DNA from: Gammaproteobacteria bacterium
Lineage (GTDB): Bacteria; Pseudomonadota; Gammaproteobacteria; Pseudomonadales; Halieaceae
Length of the DNA stretch: 6,371 nucleotides
Direction: 5' to 3'
Assembly (NCBI GenBank): GCA_029859085.1
Contig: JAOUDU010000165.1
Span: 1 to 6,371 of the forward strand
Of this stretch, positions 1-5,692 are shown in pieces. The first letter of the stretch is position 1. Each line of letters begins with the position of its first letter. The notes under the pieces were generated by a model. It saw only the letters and a list, made by a program, of their open reading frames with translations, searched no databases and was not told the DNA's origin. The position numbers were made by a program, and so were the translations under genes.

Positions 1-1200
1 GAGGGCGTAGGATTCCCTGGTAAAATCCTCTTCCGGATTGGCCTTCTGCCAGATGTCGCTTCTGCCCTGCCTTGCGAGGAAAGGGTTACCGCTGATCCGC
101 TCGGAGGGCGGGGGGATATAGTCCCGCCCGTACAGTACCTGCTCGAAATTCTGTTCACCCGCCAGGTGGTAGTGACAGGCGCTCAGGCCGATGCCAACCC
201 ACATGGCCTTGCCCACCCGCTTGCGGGTGAAATTGCGCATGCTCATTTTGCTGAAGCAGGTGATGAGGTGATTCAGCAGGGACGGACCTACAACCGTGTC
301 CTTGTCGAAGATCACTCCCTTTTTATCGTCTTGTGCGACGAGTTTTTCCAGGTGAGCAACCAGCGGCCCGGTATCGATATACCGTGTCCTGGGGCCGGGG
401 GGTTGGTGATATAGCTGGCTGTACATTGCCGGCAGGTCATTGTCCAGGTCCGTAAGGAACTGGTCTTTCTGCCCGGCGACGCTGCTTACCTGCAGCAGCG
501 CGCACCACTCCTGAAGGCCGCGGTAGATTGCGGTGAGGTCGCTCTGGCGCAACTGGTTCGGCTTGCAGCACCCGAGTATCAGTGCCTGCAGGTAGGCGGT
601 GGTGATGGTGCCGCTGCCTGACAACTCGTCCTCGACATGTAACTGGGTCAGGTGCTGCCCCTCCGCGAGGGCATAGAGCTGATGCAGGGCCAGCCAGCTG
701 CGAAATTCCACGGGCCGGTAAAGCTGGAAGGTCTGCAACAACCTCGCGCCGCTAAAACGGATGGCCCGGTGAATTGATACGCAGGTCAGCCGCGCCGCAT
801 TGACCTCGCGAATACTGCCGCGGCGCTGGATCGCATGCGCCGCCACTATGGTGTAGCCAATAGCTGCCAGTGCATACAGCTCTTCGGTCAGCTCGGCCAT
901 CTGGCGCAGCTCATCGGGCATGACCAGTGGTTGCTTCAGGAACCGGCGGGACAGGCTTGCGGCGGCCACCAGCAGCGCCGGCCGCAGTTCCTCCATGATA
1001 TTGAAGCGCAGTTCGGGGGCGAGCTCGACGCGATTGAGCTGGTTGAACACGGCGCGCAATTGTTGCGCGACCTGGCTGGAGCTTGTCACCGGCAGGGCGT
1101 GGGCCCACTGCTGGGCCGCATCGGCGGTCAGGGGGAAAAAATCGAAGACCTGGAGGTCCTGCCGCGGAATCCGCAATTTTACCGGTGTATCGCTGCTCAT
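1..1200 (-). CDS. Probable atypical PilZ (tPilZ-like) cyclic-di-GMP receptor family protein, N-terminal 400 residues, 3' end outside window
   Basis: An uninterrupted reading frame runs from an ATG at 1200-1198 to the left edge without a stop, so the C-terminus is missing. Visible features are a short N-terminal segment followed by a mostly alpha-helical region. Residues 50-75 carry an LNR...RFNIMEELRP-like motif, and residues 99-120 carry a second helix ending in a GY pair. Residues 331-358 form a basic-then-hydrophobic block (RKRVGKAMWVGIGLSACHYH) followed by LAGEQNFEQVL. From memory, this pattern matches large gammaproteobacterial proteins annotated as atypical PilZ or cyclic-di-GMP-binding, which carry the PilZ-like domain near the C-terminus. 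That domain is not in view, so nucleotide binding is inference. No signal peptide or membrane segment is apparent, which suggests a cytoplasmic protein. An AGGGG ribosome-binding site lies 10 nt before the ATG. The gene diverges from efp. The family call is moderate; the existence of the coding region is close to certain. Confidence 0.6.
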   Translation of the reverse strand, partial: MSSDTPVKLRIPRQDLQVFDFFPLTADAAQQWAHALPVTSSSQVAQQLRAVFNQLNRVELAPELRFNIMEELRPALLVAAASLSRRFLKQPLVMPDELRQMAELTEELYALAAIGYTIVAAHAIQRRGSIREVNAARLTCVSIHRAIRFSGARLLQTFQLYRPVEFRSWLALHQLYALAEGQHLTQLHVEDELSGSGTITTAYLQALILGCCKPNQLRQSDLTAIYRGLQEWCALLQVSSVAGQKDQFLTDLDNDLPAMYSQLYHQPPGPRTRYIDTGPLVAHLEKLVAQDDKKGVIFDKDTVVGPSLLNHLITCFSKMSMRNFTRKRVGKAMWVGIGLSACHYHLAGEQNFEQVLYGRDYIPPPSERISGNPFLARQGRSDIWQKANPEEDFTRESYAL

Positions 1201-1250
1201 CTGATAAGGACCCCTGTCGTTATTCGCCGTGGTGGGACCATCATGCCCGA

Positions 1251-1279
1251 AGTATCGTACAAATCGACAGGCCCGCCAA
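1251..1279 (-). promoter_or_regulatory. Candidate sigma-70 promoter for the leftward tPilZ-like gene
   Basis: Read on the minus strand, TTGGCG (1279-1274) and GATACT (1256-1251) are separated by exactly 17 bases. Each matches four of six consensus positions. The -10 box lies about 50 bases upstream of the ATG at 1200, leaving room for a short leader. This is a pattern match only. No comparably good promoter was found for efp on the opposite strand of the same spacer. Confidence 0.3.
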
Positions 1280-1356
1280 CGTGAATATCCCGCATCTGCC
1301 ATTGGCTGCCTGCCTGAGTTATCATTGGCGCCTTTTCCGGCAGATACGAGAGCACC

Positions 1357-1926
1357 ATGGCTACCTTTTCCACCAACGATTTTCGCTCGGGCCTCAGGGT
1401 CATCCTGGACGGCGAGCCCTGCACCATCCTCGAAAATGAGTTCGTAAAACCTGGCAAGGGCCAGGCCTTCAACCGGGTCAGGCTGCGCAACCTGAAGACC
1501 GGCAGGGTCTGGGAGCGCACCTTCCGTTCCGGCGAGACCCTGGAAGGCGCCGACGTGGTGGACCGCACCATGGAATATCTCTACAACGACGGCGAGTTCT
1601 GGTATTTCATGGAGCCCGATACCTTTGAGCAGCACCAGGCCGACGCCAAGGCCGTGGCCGGCGCCCTCAACTGGCTCAAGGAGCAGGATCCCTACGAGGT
1701 GACTCTCTACAACGGAGTGCCGCTTTCCGTTTTGCCCCCCAATTTTGTCGAGCTGGAAATTGTCGAGACCGATCCCGGCCTCAAGGGCGATACCGCCCAG
1801 GGCGGGAGCAAGCCGGCCAAATTGAGCACCGGCGCCGTGGTGAAAGTGCCGCTGTTTATCAACCAGGGTGAAGTGATCCGGGTCGATACCCGCAGCGGCG
1901 AATACCAGAACCGCGTCTCCAAATAA
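1357..1926 (+). CDS. efp: Translation elongation factor P (EF-P)
   Basis: EF-P binds between the ribosomal P and E sites and helps form peptide bonds at polyproline stretches. The 189-residue product is the normal length for the family. It shows the N-terminal KOW-like domain (about 1-64), a central OB domain (about 66-127, with [12 protein letters not shown] at 75-85) and a C-terminal OB domain (about 130-189, with [20 protein letters not shown] and VDTRSGEY). The tip loop [10 protein letters not shown] at 29-38 places a lysine at position 34. This is the residue that receives beta-lysine in E. coli-type EF-P, not the arginine rhamnosylated by EarP. The start is the ATG preceded by GAGAG at 1348-1352. 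epmA follows 14 bases after the stop, so the factor and its modifying enzyme are probably co-transcribed. Nothing looks damaged. Confidence 0.98.
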   Translation: MATFSTNDFRSGLRVILDGEPCTILENEFVKPGKGQAFNRVRLRNLKTGRVWERTFRSGETLEGADVVDRTMEYLYNDGEFWYFMEPDTFEQHQADAKAVAGALNWLKEQDPYEVTLYNGVPLSVLPPNFVELEIVETDPGLKGDTAQGGSKPAKLSTGAVVKVPLFINQGEVIRVDTRSGEYQNRVSK

Positions 1927-1940
1927 GCCCGGCACCGCCG

Positions 1941-2894
1941 ATGGAATGGCAGCCGGGGGCGACCCTGGGACTGCTCCAGGCGCGGGCCGCCCTGCTGCGG
2001 CGGATTCGCCGGTTTTTCGCCGAGCGGGATGTACTGGAGGTCGAAACCCCGCTGCTGTGCAGCCGGGGTATCACTGATCCCACCATTGAACCATTGATAG
2101 TAGAGCGCGGGGTGTCCCTGGGCCGGCCGCGCTACCTGCAAACCTCTCCCGAGTACGCGATGAAACGCCTGCTGGCCTGCCACGGCCAGCCTATCTTCCA
2201 GCTCGCCAGGGCGTTTCGCGACGGCGAAGCCGGCAGCCGCCACAACCCGGAATTCACCCTGCTGGAATGGTACCGGCCCGGATTCGACCACCACGCACTG
2301 ATGGCCGAGGTGGCGGAACTGGTGCACCACTGCATCGGTGAGCGCCCGTTGCACAGCCGCAGCTACCGCCAGTTATTCCTGGAACTGCTGGCGGTGGATC
2401 CGTTCACCGCCACGATAGCGGAACTGGCAGCGGTGGCCCGGGACCGGATCGATACCGGCACCATCGCCGGCGATCGCGACCTCTGGCTGGACCTGCTGAT
2501 GAGCCACCTCATCGAACCGCAGCTCGCCGGTCGCGGCATGTGGTTTGTCTACGACTACCCGGCCTCCCAGGCGGCGCTGGCACGTACCGAAAGCAGCGAG
2601 GGGTTCATGGTCGGCCAGCGCTTCGAGCTGTATGTCGATGGTATCGAACTGGCCAACGGCTATTTCGAACTGCTCGACGCGGCTGAACAGCGGCGGCGCT
2701 TCGAGCGCGACAATGCCCGGCGGCGGGAATACGCCCTGCCCGAGCGCCCGCTGGATGAGCGCCTGCTGGCGGCCCTCGAACACGGCCTGCCCGAGTGCAG
2801 CGGGGTGGCGCTCGGCGTGGACCGCCTGCTGATGCTGGCGACAGGCGCCGGGGATATCAGGCAGGTGCTGGCCTTTGACTGGGAGCGGGCGTAG
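1941..2894 (+). CDS. epmA: EF-P--(R)-beta-lysine ligase EpmA (PoxA/GenX/YjeA)
   Basis: EpmA is a paralogue of the class II lysyl-tRNA synthetase catalytic core. It activates (R)-beta-lysine with ATP and attaches it to Lys34 of EF-P instead of to tRNA. The 317-residue product lacks the anticodon-binding domain of LysRS, as expected. Motif 1 lies near 22-37 (ending LEVETP), followed by YLQTSPEYAMKRLL (65-78). Motif 2 lies at 85-112 (FQLARAFRDGE, then HNPEFTLLEWYR), and motif 3 at 287-298 (SGVALGVDRLLM). Ala290 in motif 3 replaces the glycine of LysRS, the substitution associated with beta-lysine preference. FELYVDGIELANGYFEL (228-244) is also typical. The 14-nt gap after efp (GCCCGGCACCGCCG) contains no recognisable Shine-Dalgarno sequence, so translation probably depends on ribosomes finishing efp. 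Annotation as lysyl-tRNA synthetase would be wrong. Confidence 0.96.
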   Translation: MEWQPGATLGLLQARAALLRRIRRFFAERDVLEVETPLLCSRGITDPTIEPLIVERGVSLGRPRYLQTSPEYAMKRLLACHGQPIFQLARAFRDGEAGSRHNPEFTLLEWYRPGFDHHALMAEVAELVHHCIGERPLHSRSYRQLFLELLAVDPFTATIAELAAVARDRIDTGTIAGDRDLWLDLLMSHLIEPQLAGRGMWFVYDYPASQAALARTESSEGFMVGQRFELYVDGIELANGYFELLDAAEQRRRFERDNARRREYALPERPLDERLLAALEHGLPECSGVALGVDRLLMLATGAGDIRQVLAFDWERA

Positions 2895-2908
2895 TTTTTC
2901 GGGTAATC

Positions 2909-2977
2909 GGGGACATACCGCGATTTAACGCGCTGGCCCGGACCCGGGCAGGTAACTGTATACCCTGGCCTGTCCCC
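2909..2977. repeat. Hairpin-rich palindromic element bounded by GGGGACA / TGTCCCC
   Basis: Perfect 7-nt inverted arms GGGGACA (2909-2915) and TGTCCCC (2971-2977) enclose three small stem-loops. These are CGCG-ATTTAA-CGCG (2919-2932), GCCCG-GACC-CGGGC (2936-2949) and GGTA-ACTGTA-TACC (2951-2964). The element lies between the converging epmA and membrane-protein genes. This organisation resembles intergenic REP/MITE-like elements, and GGGGACA-type ends often flank REP-associated or Y1 transposase genes in gammaproteobacteria. No transposase is present here. It could also act as an mRNA 3'-end stabiliser or a bidirectional attenuator. No hairpin is followed by a T-tract, so it is not a classical intrinsic terminator. 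Confidence 0.5.
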
Positions 2978-3016
2978 TGTTAATCATCCCCTGTTAATCA
3001 ATGCCCCGTTAATCAT
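2974..3016. repeat. Three near-tandem copies of a 14-nt unit CCCCTGTTAATCAT
   Basis: Copy 1 is 2974-2987 (CCCCTGTTAATCAT). Copy 2 is 2988-3001 (CCCCTGTTAATCAA). Copy 3 is 3004-3016 (CCCCGTTAATCAT), which has lost one T and follows a 2-nt TG insertion. The array begins inside the TGTCCCC arm of the adjacent palindromic element and ends 6 nt before the stop codon of the leftward membrane-protein gene. It is therefore transcribed as that gene's 3' untranslated region. The decay from exact to degenerate copies suggests slippage duplication, but binding sites for a protein cannot be excluded. Confidence 0.75.
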
Positions 3017-3022
3017 CATTTT

Positions 3023-3532
3023 CTAGCTGTCAGCCTCATCAGCGGCCACCCACAGCTGGTTCAGCAGCAGCACAAAATTGGCAAAGGCGATCAGCAGGAA
3101 CAGGAATATACCGAGGAAAAATGCGGCGTAGGTCCTGTCAAATATTATGCCCAGCGCATTCAACACCTGGATGATGATTGTCGCGGCAAATAGTGGCGCG
3201 ACGATGAGCGGGCTTTTCACCGAGAACTGCGACCGGGCAATGGCCTCGGTGACGTGTTTTCGTACAAAAACGACATGCAGGACCAGAAACACAGCGATTG
3301 ATATGCTCGATGCGGTCCATATCTGGCGCGGCGCGACGCCAAAGTTGAAAATAGTGAAGGGGATCAGGGCGAATACTATCGTGGCGAAACTGAATTCTAT
3401 CATCAGCCAGAAGTTGAGCTTCGCGCCAAGGTTGCCGCGTGCCGAGTTCGCGATCAAACCGACGATCGCGGTGAAGCCCGCGAAAGTCGCGCCTATTTCC
3501 GCGATGGTCAGTAACTGGTCAGCGCCTTCCAT
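3023..3532 (-). CDS. Small multi-pass membrane protein of unknown function
   Basis: The 169-residue product is strongly hydrophobic, with five probable membrane helices near residues 7-28, 41-65, 71-90, 108-130 and 135-157. The first helix begins EIGATFAGFTAIVGLI, a glycine-rich pattern I recall from unnamed small membrane proteins, but I cannot assign a function. The loop at 91-107 is basic (RKHVTEAIARSQ). The C-terminal tail is acidic (ADEADS). A good GGGGA ribosome-binding site at 3545-3541 lies 8 nt before the ATG. It is the last gene of the leftward unit, 17 nt after the thioesterase stop, so it is probably co-transcribed. Base composition is lower than its surroundings: hand counts give about 48% GC at 3061-3180 against 63% at 4741-4800. 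This could reflect transfer or simply hydrophobic amino-acid use. No catalytic motif is visible. Confidence 0.85.
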   Translation of the reverse strand: MEGADQLLTIAEIGATFAGFTAIVGLIANSARGNLGAKLNFWLMIEFSFATIVFALIPFTIFNFGVAPRQIWTASSISIAVFLVLHVVFVRKHVTEAIARSQFSVKSPLIVAPLFAATIIIQVLNALGIIFDRTYAAFFLGIFLFLLIAFANFVLLLNQLWVAADEADS

Positions 3533-3549
3533 GATTTAATTCCCCGTAC

Positions 3550-4011
3550 CTATGCCGATTGGTTTTCACCCAGGATCGCGGGCCCGTACCCCGCCAGGAA
3601 TTCCTGCGGCATCCGCCGCGGCCGGCCGCTGCTGACCTCGATGCAGGCAAAGCGCATGCCCGCGCGCAGCAGGGTGACGCCGTCATCGAGGCGGATCACC
3701 TGGAAGCGGCGCTCCATGGTCAGCTTGCGGTCAGAACTCACTATCCAGGTGCCGGCAACCACTTCATCCCCTTCGCGCGAAGCCTGCAGGTAATCGTATT
3801 CACTGTGAGTGATGGCCATCGCCCGGTCGAGCGCGCGGTAGCGCTCCAGGTCCAGGCCGAGGCTGACCGAGTGGGACCAGGCAACCTGTTCACACCACTT
3901 CACGTACACCGTGTTGTTGGTGTGATTGAGCCCGTCGATATCCCCGGGCAGGACCCGGGTGTAGTAGGTGTGGGGGTCGGGGAAATCCCACAGAGAGGCG
4001 AGGCTGGTCAC
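3550..4011 (-). CDS. Hotdog-fold acyl-CoA thioesterase (4-hydroxybenzoyl-CoA thioesterase family)
   Basis: The 153-residue product has the family length and the signature region R19-V-x3-DID-x-LNH-x-NN-x2-Y-x4-E41. It fits the 4HBT/YbgC-type pattern of an aspartate (Asp26 here) upstream of a conserved His-Asn-Asn (30, 32, 33), with Tyr36 and Glu41 on the central hotdog helix. These enzymes hydrolyse acyl- or aroyl-CoA thioesters in the cytoplasm; the substrate cannot be read from the sequence. Residues 65-75 (MAITHSEYDYL) and 84-108 form the expected beta-strands. The start codon is GTG (4011-4009), overlapping the nhaC stop as GTGA, with a GGTGGA Shine-Dalgarno-like sequence 6 nt upstream inside nhaC. 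No suitable ATG exists near the N-terminus. The 4-nt overlap implies translational coupling to nhaC. Narrow annotation as a 4-hydroxybenzoyl-CoA enzyme would be unsupported. Confidence 0.9.
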   Translation of the reverse strand: MTSLASLWDFPDPHTYYTRVLPGDIDGLNHTNNTVYVKWCEQVAWSHSVSLGLDLERYRALDRAMAITHSEYDYLQASREGDEVVAGTWIVSSDRKLTMERRFQVIRLDDGVTLLRAGMRFACIEVSSGRPRRMPQEFLAGYGPAILGENQSA

Positions 4012-5480
4012 GCCGCGTCCACCGCAGCCGCCGGCAGCTCCGCCGGCTTCAGGGCAAACCCCCGAAAGCCGTAGATAATCGCTATCAGGGGACAGAACAG
4101 GTTGAAAAAGGCGAAGGGCGCATATTGCACCGTGGCCACCCCCAGGGTGGCCGACATATAGGCGCCGCAGGTATTCCAGGGAATCAGCGGCGAGGTCAGG
4201 GTGGCGGAGTCCTCCAGGGTGCGCGACAGGTTGAGCCGTGACAGGCCGTGGCGCTCGTAGGCGTTCTTGAACATGCGGCCGGGCAGCGCGATGGCGATGT
4301 ACTGGTCCGCCGCGAGGGCGTTGGTGCCGATACAGGTAAGGACAGTAGTGGCAATCAGGGAACCGTTGCCCTTTACCTTGCGCAGCGCCAGTTGCAGCAG
4401 GTAGCCGAGGATGCCGGTGCGCTCCAGCACGCCGCCAAAACCCAGCGCACAGACGATCAGCCAGACGGTATTGAGCATGCTGCCCATGCCGCCCTTGCTC
4501 AGCAGCGCGTCGAGGAATGCGTTATCACTGTGGGAGGAGTAGCCGTTGAACAGGCTGATCCAGACGCCCTTCATCAGCGTGAAGAAGCTGCCCAGGCTGT
4601 CGGTATCCCCCGCCAGCCGGATAACCGCCTCCGGCTGGAACAGCAGGGCGAACAGGGCTCCGGCCAGTGCGCTCACGACAATGGCGGGGTAGGCCGGAAA
4701 GCGCTTGAACACCAGCCACAGCATCAGGGCCAGGGGCAGCAGCAGGTGCAGCCCGATATTGAACTGGGACGCCAGCGACTGCCGCAGGGCCTCGATTTCC
4801 CCCGGGGCCGCGGCGTTGGCGCTGCCCAGCAGCGCGAAAATAAGCAGCGCGAGCGCGAAGCTGGGAACCGTGGTCCACAGCATGTGGCGGATGTGGTCGA
4901 ACAGGTCCACACCGGTGGCGGCGGAGGCCAGGTTGGTGGTGTCGGACATGGGTGACAGCTTGTCGCCGAAATAGGCCCCGGAGACAATCGCCCCGGCGGT
5001 GATGGTGGGCGACAGCCCGAAGCTGCCGGCAATGCCCATCAGGCCGATTCCGAGGGTGCCGGCCACGGTCCAGGAACTGCCGATGCTGAGGGAGACGATG
5101 GCGCAGATCGCGGCGCTGGCGGCGTAGAAGATGCCCGGGTTCAGGATCTGTACGCCGTAGTAGATCATGGCCGGCACAGTGCCGCAGAGAATCCAGGTGC
5201 CGATCAGCATGCCGACCGCGAGCAGGATCAGGGTTGGTCCCAGCCCCAGGCCGATGCCGTGGATCATGCCCTCCTGGGACTCGCGCCAGCTGACGCCGAC
5301 CCGCCCCCCCACCAGTGCGGCCACGCAGGAGGCGAGCACCAGCGCGATCTGGTTGGCGCCGTAGGAGGAGTCGGAGCCGAACAGGTACACCGAGCAGCCC
5401 AGCAGGCTCACCAGGAAGAAGATCGGCGCCAGGGCCAGGGCTGGCGACAGTTCATGGCCTGGTATGCGGGCTTGGCTCAA
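4008..5480 (-). CDS. nhaC: NhaC-family Na+/H+ antiporter
   Basis: This inner-membrane secondary transporter probably exchanges Na+ for H+. The family also includes proton/organic-acid antiporters, so the exact substrate is inference. The 490-residue product is the usual length and is hydrophobic almost throughout, with about 11-12 likely helices. Diagnostic blocks are GAYFGDKLSPMSDTTNLA (168-185), followed by a DLFDHIRHMLWTT-like stretch (192-204); ALAADQYIAIALPGRMF (388-404); and LEDSATLTSPLIPWNTCGAY (422-441). The start appears to be TTG at 5480-5478: an in-frame TGA lies upstream, no ATG or GTG occurs between it and the first membrane helix, and a GAGAG site lies 9 nt before the TTG. The first internal GTG (codon 24) would remove part of helix 1. 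It heads a leftward unit with the thioesterase (4-nt overlap) and the small membrane protein, and it diverges from the EamA transporter gene. Confidence 0.93.
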   Translation of the reverse strand: MSQARIPGHELSPALALAPIFFLVSLLGCSVYLFGSDSSYGANQIALVLASCVAALVGGRVGVSWRESQEGMIHGIGLGLGPTLILLAVGMLIGTWILCGTVPAMIYYGVQILNPGIFYAASAAICAIVSLSIGSSWTVAGTLGIGLMGIAGSFGLSPTITAGAIVSGAYFGDKLSPMSDTTNLASAATGVDLFDHIRHMLWTTVPSFALALLIFALLGSANAAAPGEIEALRQSLASQFNIGLHLLLPLALMLWLVFKRFPAYPAIVVSALAGALFALLFQPEAVIRLAGDTDSLGSFFTLMKGVWISLFNGYSSHSDNAFLDALLSKGGMGSMLNTVWLIVCALGFGGVLERTGILGYLLQLALRKVKGNGSLIATTVLTCIGTNALAADQYIAIALPGRMFKNAYERHGLSRLNLSRTLEDSATLTSPLIPWNTCGAYMSATLGVATVQYAPFAFFNLFCPLIAIIYGFRGFALKPAELPAAAVDAA

Positions 5481-5489
5481 GTCGGGTTG

Positions 5490-5494
5490 CTCTC
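5490..5494 (-). promoter_or_regulatory. Ribosome-binding site supporting the TTG start of nhaC
   Basis: Read on the minus strand, GAGAG stands 9 nt before the TTG at 5480. It decides the start because this frame has no ATG or GTG between the upstream in-frame TGA and helix 1. A TTG start with a modest site suggests low translation initiation. Confidence 0.5.
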
Positions 5495-5612
5495 GTGTCG
5501 CGCGGCCATGGCTGGGGATCGCCAGAATGCCTCAAAACTCCCGGGTGGTACATAGCCGGGGCCTTTCGCTCCCGCTGGATGCTTACTCCACGGTGCCGAT
5601 GACGTAACATGA

Positions 5613-5642
5613 GCCGGCAATGTCCAGGTCGGGTCTGCCGGC
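5613..5642. promoter_or_regulatory. Inverted repeat GCCGGCA / TGCCGGC in the nhaC-EamA divergent spacer
   Basis: Perfect 7-nt arms at 5613-5619 and 5636-5642 enclose a 16-nt loop. The centre is about 60 bases before the EamA start and about 150 bases before the nhaC start. It could be an operator shared by the two divergent genes or an RNA hairpin in the EamA leader. Because GCCGGC is itself self-complementary, chance occurrence in GC-rich DNA is plausible. Confidence 0.3.
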
Positions 5643-5647
5643 ATGAT

Positions 5648-5692
5648 CGAGGCTATTTCCGAGGCAATTTCGAGGCTATTTCGAGGCGATGC
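5648..5692 (+). repeat. Four-copy ~11-nt tandem repeat running into the EamA start codon
   Basis: Units are CGAGGCTATTTC (5648-5659), CGAGGCAATTT (5660-5670), CGAGGCTATTT (5671-5681) and CGAGGCGATGC (5682-5692). The last contains the ATG at 5689. Each unit carries a GAGG Shine-Dalgarno-like core. The two nearest cores are 2 and 13 nt from the ATG, neither ideally spaced. Units are 11-12 nt, so gain or loss of one would change the leader spacing without disturbing the protein. Confidence 0.75.

Noticed and set aside
835..1284. Plus-strand open frame of 149 codons opposite the left-hand gene
   Set aside because: It lies antisense to the continuous 400-codon minus-strand frame, shows no recognisable family pattern and is rich in shadow-type residues (H, Q, R, G).
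1301..1330. Possible efp promoter using TTGGCT (1302) or TATCAT (1320)
   Set aside because: The two boxes are only 12 bases apart, and neither has a partner at 16-18 bases with acceptable match.
1707..2354. Minus-strand open frame of 215 codons across efp and epmA
   Set aside because: It is antisense to two firmly identified conserved genes and spans their junction; it is a by-product of GC-rich codon bias.
3004..3550. Membrane-protein gene flanked by similar CCCC-and-TTAAT sequences, as if inserted between terminal repeats
   Set aside because: The left CCCCGTTAATCATCAT and the right ATGATTTAATTCCCC share only short stretches when aligned in either orientation, and the right copy is the gene's own ribosome-binding site and start.
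4248..4955. Plus-strand open frame of 235 codons within nhaC
   Set aside because: It is antisense to nhaC, whose conserved motifs are unambiguous; the Q/H/G-rich translation is typical of a complementary-frame shadow.
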